Below the pieces are notes generated by a model. It was not told the origin of the DNA, made no database searches, and saw nothing but the letters and a program-made list of their open reading frames with translations. The translations under genes and the position numbers were made by a program. This document shows, piece after piece, positions 16,258-23,931 of a stretch of DNA of 35,590 nucleotides (the stretch's first letter is position 1; the number at the start of each line of letters is the position of its first letter). The DNA comes from a virus, in IMG/VR virus record IMGVR_UViG_3300031784_002747, positions 1-35,590 of that record; one strand, 5' to 3'.

Positions 16258-17168
16258 GTAAAATAGTAGTAACAGGAGGATCTGGTTTAGTTGGTCAAAG
16301 TTTAAAAAAAATTATGCCAAACGCAATTTATTTGTCATCAAAAGATTTTGATCTAACCACAGAAGTTGGTGTGAGAAATATGTACTTAAAACATAAACCA
16401 GACATTGTTGTACATTTAGCGGCAAAAGTTGGAGGTATTATTGATAACATTAATAAACCGGCAGAATATTATACCGAAAATGTAATTATGAATACACTGT
16501 TGGTTGATTACGCACAAAAACTTAATGTTAAAAGATTTATAGGGATTTTAAGTACTTGTATTTTTCCTGACGTTATGGAGACATATCCAATGAAAGAAGA
16601 AGATTTACATTTAGGTCCCCCAACTTTAACCAACTTTTCGTATGGATACGCAAAAAGAAGTTTGGCCGTTCAAATTGATGCATATAATAAACAATATGGA
16701 ACAAAATACCAATATTTAACTCCATGTAATTTATATGGAGTTGGGGATAAAGATCATGAATCTAATAGTCATTTTATAACCGCATTAGTTAAAAAAATAT
16801 TTGACGCCAAACAAAATAATGATAAATCAATAACCTTATACGGTGATGGTTCTCCATTAAGACAATTTATGTTTGCGGATGATTTTGCTAAAATTATTTA
16901 TTATGTTATTTCTAATGAAATTTACGATAGTTTTAATGTTGCCGGAAACGAAAATTTAACAATTAAACAAATGGCAAATATTGCATTAAATTCTTGTGAT
17001 GCTGATTTTTTAAAAATTAAGTGGGATTTAAGTAAACCAAATGGTCAACACAGGAAAGACGTGTCTATTGAAAAATTAAAATCTTTACTACCCAATTTCA
17101 ATCCCTTATCATTATCCGAAGGAATAAAATTAGTATATAATAATTATTATGATAAAATTAGTAAGTGA
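16254..17168 (+). CDS. GDP-L-fucose synthase / GDP-L-colitose synthase (Fcl/ColC-like)
   Basis: 304 residues of short-chain dehydrogenase fold. NADPH loop IVVTGGSGLVGQ at the N-terminus; AAKVGGI; STCIFPD (S100, C102); the catalytic YGYAK (Y130, K134); CNLYGVGD; NSHFITALV with H173; and RQFMFADDFA. The Cys and His that do the C3/C5 epimerisation in GDP-fucose synthase are both present, so it should be an epimerase-reductase and not a simple reductase. Fucose synthase and colitose synthase are homologues that cannot be told apart by eye. The following ColD-like gene favours GDP-L-colitose, though fucose or both products remain possible. The last 20 bases overlap the next gene. Confidence 0.88.
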   Translation: MSKIVVTGGSGLVGQSLKKIMPNAIYLSSKDFDLTTEVGVRNMYLKHKPDIVVHLAAKVGGIIDNINKPAEYYTENVIMNTLLVDYAQKLNVKRFIGILSTCIFPDVMETYPMKEEDLHLGPPTLTNFSYGYAKRSLAVQIDAYNKQYGTKYQYLTPCNLYGVGDKDHESNSHFITALVKKIFDAKQNNDKSITLYGDGSPLRQFMFADDFAKIIYYVISNEIYDSFNVAGNENLTIKQMANIALNSCDADFLKIKWDLSKPNGQHRKDVSIEKLKSLLPNFNPLSLSEGIKLVYNNYYDKISK

Positions 17169-18303
17169 TACAATTAATAAAGAAGATATAAACTCTTTAG
17201 TTGAATGGTTAAATCAAGATGAAATACCAAGATTAACGAAAGGTGATTTAACTTGGGAGTTAGAATCTAAATGGGCAAATAAAATTGGAACAAAATATTC
17301 CGTTTTTTTAAACTCAGGGTCGTCGGCAATTCTTTTAACCTTAGCAGCATTACAACATACTAATAGATTAAAAAATAATAAAATAGTTGTTCCCGGATTA
17401 AGTTGGGCAACTGACGTTAGTTCGCCAATGTTATTAGGTATGGATCCAATACTTTGTGACTGTAACTTAGAAGATCTTTCTTGTGATCTAAACCATTTGG
17501 AAGAATTATTTAAAGAACACTCTCCATCAACATTTATTTTGGTTTCTCCATTAGGTTTAGTTCCTAATATGGAAAAAATTATTGAGTTGTGTAATAAGTA
17601 TGATGTTATTTTATTGGAGGATGTCTGTGAAAGTATGGGATCAAAATACGACAATAAATATCTTGGGTCATTTGGTTTTGCATCTTTCTTTTCAATGTAT
17701 TTCGGACATCACTTAAGTACTATTGAAGGGGGGTTTATTAATACTAATGATGAAGATTTTTATTATTCTTTACTTATGATGAGAAGTCACGGATGGGACA
17801 GAGATTTACCAAAAAGAATACAAAATAAATTACGTAATCAGAATGATGTTAATGAATTTGATTCGTTGTACACTTTTTACTTACCTGGGTTTAATTTAAG
17901 ATCAACAGATTTACAAGCGTTTATTGGATTACGAGCAATTAATAAACTTGATGAATATACCGAAAAAAGAAATAAAAATTTTAAGGAATACAAAAGTTTA
18001 ATAAAAGATAATCAATTAGATATTGTTAATTATGATAAAAATTTTATTTCAAACTTCGCATACCCAATTGTCACCAAAAACAGAAATAAAATCATTCAAA
18101 AATTAATTGATAATAATATTGAGGTAAGACCTTTAATTGCTGGAGATATGTCAAAAAAACCTATGTGGATTAAAAAGTATGGTGAAGTAATATTACCAAA
18201 TTGTCAACTTATTAATGAATATGGTTTTTATATACCAAATCATCAGGACTTAACCTCAGATAAAATAAATTTAATAATTAATATAATTAATAATGAACAA
18301 TAA
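17149..18303 (+). CDS. GDP-4-keto-6-deoxy-D-mannose 3-dehydratase (ColD-like)
   Basis: 384 residues of the DegT aminotransferase fold, but the PLP lysine is absent: the site reads FGHHLSTIEGG with His at 187-188. His replaces Lys in E. coli ColD (H188) as a family hallmark, converting the fold from amination to removal of the sugar 3-hydroxyl with glutamate as nitrogen donor. Also visible: LNSGSSAILL (phosphate loop), VPGLSWATDVSS, LLEDVCESMGS (D158 for the PLP ring) and MMRSHGWDRDLP, the last also ColD-like. It lies between the Fcl/ColC-like gene and gmd, so substrate producer, dehydratase and final epimerase-reductase are contiguous. The RfbH/E1 branch also has His, but it acts on CDP-sugars and no CDP-sugar genes are seen. 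Confidence 0.88.
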   Translation: MIKLVSDTINKEDINSLVEWLNQDEIPRLTKGDLTWELESKWANKIGTKYSVFLNSGSSAILLTLAALQHTNRLKNNKIVVPGLSWATDVSSPMLLGMDPILCDCNLEDLSCDLNHLEELFKEHSPSTFILVSPLGLVPNMEKIIELCNKYDVILLEDVCESMGSKYDNKYLGSFGFASFFSMYFGHHLSTIEGGFINTNDEDFYYSLLMMRSHGWDRDLPKRIQNKLRNQNDVNEFDSLYTFYLPGFNLRSTDLQAFIGLRAINKLDEYTEKRNKNFKEYKSLIKDNQLDIVNYDKNFISNFAYPIVTKNRNKIIQKLIDNNIEVRPLIAGDMSKKPMWIKKYGEVILPNCQLINEYGFYIPNHQDLTSDKINLIINIINNEQ

Positions 18304-19273
18304 AAAAGTGGCATTAATTACTGGAATAAATGGTCAAGATGGTTCATATTTATGTGAATTCTTATTGGAAAAAGGTTATGAAGTTCACGGAATGTTGAAA
18401 AGAAATTCAGTATCAGAAAATCAAACATCTCGATTAGACAAAGTATTTAATAAATTAAATTTACATTATGCGGATCTAACAGATTTATCATCCCTTATAA
18501 GAGTTATTAGTGAAATAAAACCTGATGAAATATACAACTTAGCCGCACAATCTCACGTTAGAATATCTTTTGATCAACCTATTTATACCGCAAATGTAAC
18601 AGGACTTGGGACTTTAAATATTTTAGAATCCGTTAAACTAATCGACCCAAAAATAAAAATTTATCAAGCATCTTCTTCAGAAATGTTTGGTAATAACATT
18701 GACGAAGACGGGTTCCAAAGAGAAACAACCCCAATGTCACCTGTATCGCCATATGGTTGTGCAAAAGTATTTAGTTATAATATATCTCGCAATTATAGAA
18801 ATTCATATGGTATTTTTATTTCCAATGGGATATTATTTAATCACGAATCACCAAGAAGAGGAACAAATTTTGTCACTAATAAGGTTTGTAAAGAAGCGGT
18901 TAAAATTAAATTGGGATTAACCAATGAACTTAAATTAGGTAACTTAGACGCAACAAGAGATTGGGGACACGCAAAAGATTATGTTGAAGCCATGTGGATG
19001 ATTTTACAATTAGAGAATGCGGATGATTTTGTTTGCTCAACAGGTATATCACATTCGGTTAAAGATTTGGTAGAGTATGTATTCAACAAATTAGAATTAG
19101 ATTGGAAACAATATGTTAAACAAGACGAAAAATTTTATAGACCCGAAGAACTTAACGATCTTAAAGGGGACTCAAAAAAATTAAGAGAATTAACTAACTG
19201 GTCACCAAAATATACATTTGAAAGTATGTTGGATGAGATGATTGAATATTGGTTAAATCTTTTAAATAAATAA
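18293..19273 (+). CDS. gmd: GDP-mannose 4,6-dehydratase
   Basis: 326 residues. It converts GDP-D-mannose to GDP-4-keto-6-deoxy-D-mannose with bound NADP. Visible motifs are ALITGINGQDGSYL (cofactor loop), AAQSHVRISFDQP, ASSSEMFG (the Ser/Glu catalytic pair), SPYGCAKVF (Y154, K158), NHESPRRGTNFVTNK (sugar-nucleotide binding) and LGNLDATRDWGHAKDYVEA, all highly diagnostic of Gmd. The start overlaps the previous gene by 11 bases. It supplies the intermediate for the ColD-like branch and possibly for the DegT aminotransferase upstream. GDP-mannose itself would come from the host, as no synthesis gene is in the window. Confidence 0.95.
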   Translation: MNNKKVALITGINGQDGSYLCEFLLEKGYEVHGMLKRNSVSENQTSRLDKVFNKLNLHYADLTDLSSLIRVISEIKPDEIYNLAAQSHVRISFDQPIYTANVTGLGTLNILESVKLIDPKIKIYQASSSEMFGNNIDEDGFQRETTPMSPVSPYGCAKVFSYNISRNYRNSYGIFISNGILFNHESPRRGTNFVTNKVCKEAVKIKLGLTNELKLGNLDATRDWGHAKDYVEAMWMILQLENADDFVCSTGISHSVKDLVEYVFNKLELDWKQYVKQDEKFYRPEELNDLKGDSKKLRELTNWSPKYTFESMLDEMIEYWLNLLNK

Positions 19274-19286
19274 TAAATAATAATAA

Positions 19287-20024
19287 ATGGCAACAAGAAA
19301 AAAAATTACTCAAACAACTGAAGAAACGACAAACCCTTTAGTATCAAGAAAGGACTTTATTAATTCGGTTATTAAGAAAAAACAAAAAAATAAATTTTTG
19401 TCTGAACACCAAGAAGAGTATTATAATATATTAAAAAATAATCAAATAACCGTGGCTTCAGGACCTGCTGGTGTGGGTAAAAGTTACATCGCAATGAAAG
19501 CGGCTGTAGATTTACTTATGGATCCAAATAATTCTTATGAGAAGATTATAATTGTAAGACCAGCTGTTGAAGCCGAAGAAAAATTAGGGTCATTACCGGG
19601 TAATCTTGAAGAAAAATTAGACCCGTATATTTTCCCATCTTATTATTTATTAAATAAAATAATTGGTAAAGAAGCAAGGGAAAAATTAAAAGAGGCGGAA
19701 ATAATTGAGGTGTTCGCACTTGCATTTATGAGGGGTATGAATATTGATAACTCAATATTAGTTTTTGAAGAAGCTCAAAACTCAACCCCCAATCAAATGA
19801 AACTTTTGTTAACAAGAATTGGATTTAATAGTAAATTTTTTATTTCGGGTGACCTTGAGCAAACTGATAGATATAAAGATAAAAAACAATCAGGTCTTTA
19901 CGATGCAATTCAAAGATTTAAAGATGTAAGAGACATCGGGGTATATGATTTTAGAGACGCTAAAAATGTAAGAAACCCATTAATTAGTAAAATACTAAGT
20001 AAGTATGATGAGAATAGGGATTGA
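19287..20024 (+). CDS. phoH: PhoH-like ATPase
   Basis: 245 residues. Walker A is GPAGVGKS (59-66) and Walker B is ILVFEEAQN (157-165), followed by QMKLLLTRIG and SGDLEQTDR, the sensor region typical of PhoH. An N-terminal basic extension of about 40 residues precedes the ATPase domain. PhoH-like proteins are widespread in T4-type and marine phages; their exact role is unsettled, with RNA helicase or ribonuclease-linked functions proposed. The gene follows gmd after 13 bases of TAA-rich spacer and overlaps the HAD-like gene by 20 bases. Confidence 0.93.
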   Translation: MATRKKITQTTEETTNPLVSRKDFINSVIKKKQKNKFLSEHQEEYYNILKNNQITVASGPAGVGKSYIAMKAAVDLLMDPNNSYEKIIIVRPAVEAEEKLGSLPGNLEEKLDPYIFPSYYLLNKIIGKEAREKLKEAEIIEVFALAFMRGMNIDNSILVFEEAQNSTPNQMKLLLTRIGFNSKFFISGDLEQTDRYKDKKQSGLYDAIQRFKDVRDIGVYDFRDAKNVRNPLISKILSKYDENRD

Positions 20025-20658
20025 GATTAATGGTGTGTTAAGAGACACTATTGGTAAGTTCACACAACTTTATGAAAAACATTTGATTGATGAGGTAGAA
20101 TCGAACAACACAACTTACTTAATGGATCTTTCAGGTAATACTGAGGTGGCACTGTTAGAAGAACCATTTAAATATGAAAAATTAAGTGATGTTACATCTT
20201 TAAATTTGTTAGATCATTTTTCATTTCCATCAAAAGATGAATTATATAGTTTTATGTATGAAGATTACACAATGGAACTTTTTGGTCATGCCCCATCAAC
20301 GGAAATGATGACTTTTAATATTTTAAATGATATTTATCACAACCTAAGAGACAAATATGATTTAATCATTGTATCTGATGAAATAGGTAGATCAAAACCA
20401 TCTTCTTTATTTTTCTTATCTAAGTTTGGATGTTTACTTGAAAAAGTATTTTTTTATAGTGAAATTACAAAAAAAGATATGTGGAATAATGTAGACATTT
20501 TACTTACCGCTAATCCTGACCTATTATTAAATAAACCTTCTAAAAAGGTAGTGATAAAATATGAGACCGAGTTTAATAAAAATATTGAATCCGAACACAC
20601 AATTAAATCGTTATCAGAATTTGAAGATAAATTAACAAAAATTATTGAAAATGTTTAA
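20005..20658 (+). CDS. HAD-like protein with degenerate catalytic motifs
   Basis: 217 residues; the tandem ATGs at 20005 and 20008 make the start uncertain by one codon. The N-terminus RIGIEINGVLRDTIGKF aligns with HAD motif I (hhDxDGVL), but the nucleophile Asp is Glu and the second Asp is Asn. Further on, DLIIVSDEIGRSKPSSLFFL matches the motif II/III region, and WNNVDILLTANPDLL aligns with motif IV, which normally has acidic residues (D-x-x-x-D/E-D-N-P) but has T-A here. The overall layout suggests a 5'(3')-deoxyribonucleotidase-like fold that has probably lost phosphatase activity. It may be a binding or scaffolding protein. Confidence 0.65.
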   Translation: MMRIGIEINGVLRDTIGKFTQLYEKHLIDEVESNNTTYLMDLSGNTEVALLEEPFKYEKLSDVTSLNLLDHFSFPSKDELYSFMYEDYTMELFGHAPSTEMMTFNILNDIYHNLRDKYDLIIVSDEIGRSKPSSLFFLSKFGCLLEKVFFYSEITKKDMWNNVDILLTANPDLLLNKPSKKVVIKYETEFNKNIESEHTIKSLSEFEDKLTKIIENV

Positions 20659-20920
20659 AGTATTTGGAGAACACTACTATCTTGATTTAGATATAATAGA
20701 AGAATATACTAAAATTGTCCCTGATATGGGGGCAACAGGTGAAACTGAAAACCATATCCATATTGTTAAGTATGAAACAATTAAATACTTAATTGAAACT
20801 GTAATGTCAGAAAATGAAACAATAGACGAAAAATTGGGTATGAATTCAACTGAAGCATCGTTACCATTTAAAATTGCGTTTAATACTCTACTTTTTAAAA
20901 AAATAATAAATAAATTATAA
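20651..20920 (+). CDS. Hypothetical protein, small
   Basis: The ATG at 20651 (MFKVFGEHYYLDLDIIEEYT) overlaps the end of the previous gene by 8 bases and gives 89 residues; a TTG at 20645 would add only two. The sequence is acidic, with a Gly-Ala-Thr-Gly-Glu stretch (MGATGETENHIHIVKYETI) followed by helices. Its sequence shows no signal peptide or motif I recognise. Similar proteins with the order FxVFGxxYYxDLD seem to occur next to HAD-like genes in related phages, from memory. Function unknown. Confidence 0.65.
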   Translation: MFKVFGEHYYLDLDIIEEYTKIVPDMGATGETENHIHIVKYETIKYLIETVMSENETIDEKLGMNSTEASLPFKIAFNTLLFKKIINKL

Positions 20921-20924
20921 ATAT

Positions 20925-21986
20925 ATGAATCAAGAACAAATATCAAAGTTAGAGAGGTCTATCCAAAATATGAAGGATAAAACCTCAAGAATTTACTTTG
21001 TGGTACAAGATACCAAAGGTAATGCTAAGGCATCCATTCGATACATTTATCAAATGGCTATGGCACTTAAATCAGATGGTTATAACCCAATTATCTTACA
21101 CGAAAAACCTGAATACTTTGGAGTATCAGATTGGTTAGGTGATACCTATATGACGGAATTACCTCATAAAGCAATTGAGGGTAGTAACTTGGAAATTTCA
21201 CCAGATGATTTAATTGTTATTCCTGAGATTTTTGGTTTCGTTATGGATCAAATAACAAAATTACCGTGTGGAAAAGTTGTTTTATGTCAGGCTTACGACC
21301 ACATCTTTGAAACTTTACAACCTGGTCAAACGTGGTCGCAATTAGGTTTTTACAAATGTATTACAACATCTGAAAAACAAAAAGAATATATTGGTTCAGT
21401 TATGAGAAATATTTCATCTAGTGTTATTACACCTGTTATTTCTGATGTATTTGAAAAACAAGAATTTCCACCAAAAACAATTATCTCAATTCATACTAGA
21501 GAACATAGAGATACTGTTAATTTAATCAAAACATTCTATTCAAAATTTCCACAATACAGATGGATTACTTTCCGTGATATGAGAGGTCTATCTGAAAGTG
21601 AATTTGCAAATGCAATGAAAGAAAGTTTTATTTCTGTTTGGGTAGACCCAACGAGTGGATTTGGAACATTTCCATTAGAGTCAATGAAAATGGGTATACC
21701 TGTTATTGGTTTAGTACCTAATTTAGTACCTGAATGGATGAATGAGGATAATGGTATTTGGATTAATAATCATAATATGTTAGCCGATGTAATTGCGGAT
21801 GTTGTACAAAATTGGTTAGAAGATAACATAAATCCTGAATTATATGTTGAGATGGGAAAAACAATTTCCAACTACACTGATTTAACAAAATTTAACGAAG
21901 AAGTTATCAAAACGTTTAGTGATATGATAAACACTCGTCTTGGAAATTTTGAAGAACAATTATCTAAATTTATAACAATTGAATAA
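20925..21986 (+). CDS. GT-B glycosyltransferase (GT4-like)
   Basis: 353 residues. After a short helical lead (about 20 residues) come RIYFVVQDTKGNAKASIRY, the first Rossmann strand and loop, then DDLIVIPEIFGFV and VVLCQAYDHIF. The C-terminal donor half has SIHTREHRD, RWITFRDMRGLSESEFANAM and SGFGTFPLESMKMGIPVIG, the last being the conserved F-G-x-x-x-x-E donor-binding motif of GT4-type enzymes. A TATAAATA octamer lies one base before the ATG (20916-20923); it is too close to the start to be a normal -10 element. Paired with a second glycosyltransferase immediately downstream. Confidence 0.83.
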   Translation: MNQEQISKLERSIQNMKDKTSRIYFVVQDTKGNAKASIRYIYQMAMALKSDGYNPIILHEKPEYFGVSDWLGDTYMTELPHKAIEGSNLEISPDDLIVIPEIFGFVMDQITKLPCGKVVLCQAYDHIFETLQPGQTWSQLGFYKCITTSEKQKEYIGSVMRNISSSVITPVISDVFEKQEFPPKTIISIHTREHRDTVNLIKTFYSKFPQYRWITFRDMRGLSESEFANAMKESFISVWVDPTSGFGTFPLESMKMGIPVIGLVPNLVPEWMNEDNGIWINNHNMLADVIADVVQNWLEDNINPELYVEMGKTISNYTDLTKFNEEVIKTFSDMINTRLGNFEEQLSKFITIE

Positions 21987-21987
21987 T

Positions 21988-22794
21988 ATGAAAAATAAAA
22001 ACACAATCTCAGTAATTTTACCAATTAAATCAGCGGTTTCTGGTTTCTTTGAGGAATATTTAAAAAAAGCAATCGAATCAATTAAAGTTCAAAAAGAACA
22101 ATTTGATGAATTAATTATTGTACACACAAATGAAAATCTATTAACTAAAGTTTTAACTGAATTTGATTTTGGTGACTTAAATGTTAAATTAGAATCTTGG
22201 ACAAAAGAAGCAAATTTTGCGGATCAAGTTAATCACGGAGTTAGTTTGGCAACTTCTAATTGGATTTCAATTTTTGAATTTGATGATGAATACGCAAACA
22301 TTTGGGTTAAAAATGTTAAAAACTATATGGACATTTATCCAAACGTAGGGGCTTTTTTACCTATTGTTGTTGATGTTGACGATAAAGGTGTGTTTGTTGG
22401 GTTTACTAATGAGGCCACTTTTGCTGCAAACATATCTGAAGAAATGGGAATATTGACAAATGAAACATTACACACATATCAAAATTTCCAAATTTCCGGA
22501 ATGGTTATTAGAAAGGATCTTTTTGTTGAAAATGGAATGATCAAAAGTAATTTTAAATTAACTTTTGGTTATGAATTCTTACTAAGAATGACTCAGAATT
22601 CAGTTAAATTTATGACCGTACCAAAAATTGGTTACAAACACAGTAATTTACGTGAAGGTTCTATTTTTTGGAATTACAAAAATGGTGAAGACCGTCTTAG
22701 TGAAGATGAGGTTAAATTTTGGATTGACTCAGCAAAAAAAGAATATTTCTTTAATACTCAAAGAGAAATAAATTATGAACCCCAAGAAATTTAA
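21988..22794 (+). CDS. GT2-like glycosyltransferase
   Basis: 268 residues from the ATG at 21988, one base after the previous stop; a TTG at 21979 is less likely. The N-terminus ISVILPIKSAVSGFF with LKKAIESIKVQKEQFDELI matches GT2 enzymes, and WISIFEFDDEYAN carries the FDDE that replaces the usual DxD metal site. Later QISGMVIRKDLFVENG and YEFLLRMTQNS fit the GT2 acceptor region. It is more divergent than the GT2 genes at 10194 and 12204. It shares its stop with the start of the sigma factor gene (TAATG). Confidence 0.75.
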   Translation: MKNKNTISVILPIKSAVSGFFEEYLKKAIESIKVQKEQFDELIIVHTNENLLTKVLTEFDFGDLNVKLESWTKEANFADQVNHGVSLATSNWISIFEFDDEYANIWVKNVKNYMDIYPNVGAFLPIVVDVDDKGVFVGFTNEATFAANISEEMGILTNETLHTYQNFQISGMVIRKDLFVENGMIKSNFKLTFGYEFLLRMTQNSVKFMTVPKIGYKHSNLREGSIFWNYKNGEDRLSEDEVKFWIDSAKKEYFFNTQREINYEPQEI

Positions 22795-23540
22795 TGTCTG
22801 AAAATGAAAACGTATTAGACAAAACGGATGGATTGAAAAAGAAGGGTAGAAAACCAAAAACAAATAATTATTTTGATGAAGTCGAGGAAAATGCGGTTAG
22901 AGAATATCTAACCGCAACCACAATGGATGAGAAGAATAGAATTTATAACAATTATTTAAGAATACCCTTAGACAAAATGATATCGTCAATTATAAGACGA
23001 TATAAGTTATATAGAAAAGATATGAATTTTGAAGAGATTCATATAGATACACATTCATTTTTAATGACTAAAATAGATAAGTTTAAACCAGCCAAAGAAA
23101 AAAAGGCCTACTCTTATTTTGGTACTATTTGTAAAAATTATCTGATGGGACAAATAATGAAAGATCAGAAAGAAACAAATAGAAAAATATCATATGAAGA
23201 TATATCATCTGATTTACAACATAGTCCTGATATGATCTATCATATTGATGACGATACCTTAACAACCGAAGAAATAATTAAAAAATTCTTAATAAAGTTA
23301 AAGGATTCTATGGGGGAAAAAACCATAAGTGAACAAGAAGTTAAATTAGGTCAGGCATTATATGATATATTTGAAAATTATAATGATATATTTTTAGATA
23401 CAAGTAATAATAAATTTAATAAAAATATAATTCTTTTTGAATTAAGGGAGATGACAAATTTAAGTACAAAAGAAATTAGAACCTCAATTAAAAGATATAA
23501 GAAAGTTTACTTTCAATTAGTTCAGGATTTACTAAAATGA
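22794..23540 (+). CDS. gp55-like late transcription sigma factor
   Basis: 248 residues. After a basic N-terminus (KKKGRKPKTNNYF) comes a sigma region 2-like block at about 33-120: AVREYLTATTMDEKNRIYN, LDKMISSIIRRYKLYR, IDTHSFLMTKIDKFKP and AYSYFGTICKNYLMGQIMK, in which the aromatic/basic Y-S-Y-F-G-T-I...N-Y-L pattern is the part of gp55-type factors that binds core polymerase and the -10 element. The C-terminal third is helical (EIRTSIKRYKKVYFQLVQDL). gp55-type proteins recognise TATAAATA-like late promoters together with the sliding clamp. It therefore probably directs the structural genes in this window. Confidence 0.85.
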   Translation: MSENENVLDKTDGLKKKGRKPKTNNYFDEVEENAVREYLTATTMDEKNRIYNNYLRIPLDKMISSIIRRYKLYRKDMNFEEIHIDTHSFLMTKIDKFKPAKEKKAYSYFGTICKNYLMGQIMKDQKETNRKISYEDISSDLQHSPDMIYHIDDDTLTTEEIIKKFLIKLKDSMGEKTISEQEVKLGQALYDIFENYNDIFLDTSNNKFNKNIILFELREMTNLSTKEIRTSIKRYKKVYFQLVQDLLK

Positions 23541-23549
23541 AATAATTAA

Positions 23550-23557
23550 TATTTATT
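23550..23557 (+). promoter_or_regulatory. TATTTATT octamer before the 23561 gene
   Basis: TATTTATT ends three bases before the ATG at 23561. It is listed with the other octamers as a possible late control element. If it were a -10 box the transcript would begin in or after the start codon, so either it is not a promoter or translation starts further in. Confidence 0.2.
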
Positions 23558-23560
23558 AGT

Positions 23561-23929
23561 ATGCCAAGACCAAGTAAAAAAACAATTAATTTAACAAAGG
23601 ATTCAATGTTATCCTTAATGCAAGAAATTTACAATGAAATTGTAGAGCAAAGAGCCACCGCAATTAGAATCCAAAACAAAATGTTAACTATGATGAAGGA
23701 GCCTGAAGATATGACTCTTATTGGTCCTGTTATTGAAAAACAACAAAAAATTATCAACGAATGCGTTGAAAAAAAATTAACCCTTTCTAAGTTACAATCC
23801 ACAATGTGGCAAAAATCAACAGAAAAAGAAGATGATTTTACACTATCTGATATGGATTTAGATGACGAAACAATCCAAAGTTTAATACACAAAGATATTT
23901 CTGATGATAAAAATTATAAAATGAAATAA
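23561..23929 (+). CDS. Hypothetical helical protein (possible terminase small subunit or adaptor)
   Basis: 122 residues, almost wholly helical and charged: SMLSLMQEIYNEIVEQRAT, IQNKMLTMMKE, VIEKQQKIINECVEKKLTL, then an acidic tail (DDFTLSDMDLDDETIQSLI). The heptad-like spacing suggests a coiled coil. Position directly after the late sigma factor raises the idea of a gp33-like coactivator, but the hydrophobic clamp-binding C-terminus of gp33 is missing. Small terminase subunits also have this kind of build. Neither is supported strongly. It begins a run of structural genes. Confidence 0.65.
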   Translation: MPRPSKKTINLTKDSMLSLMQEIYNEIVEQRATAIRIQNKMLTMMKEPEDMTLIGPVIEKQQKIINECVEKKLTLSKLQSTMWQKSTEKEDDFTLSDMDLDDETIQSLIHKDISDDKNYKMK

Positions 23930-23931
23930 TA

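Noticed and set aside
16254-17168. Assignment as GDP-L-fucose synthase only
   Set aside because: Fucose and colitose synthases are homologous and share the motifs seen; the adjacent ColD-like gene makes colitose at least as likely, so the call was kept open.
17214-17654. Minus-strand frame of 146 codons
   Set aside because: Lies fully inside the ColD-like gene, which has strong motif support; the antisense product has no recognisable features.
20916-20923. Exact T4 late promoter consensus TATAAATA
   Set aside because: It ends one base before the ATG at 20925, so transcription would start inside the gene; treated as chance in AT-rich DNA, although it could drive a downstream start.
23561-23929. 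gp33-like late coactivator
   Set aside because: The position beside the sigma factor fits, but the hydrophobic C-terminal clamp-binding motif is missing.
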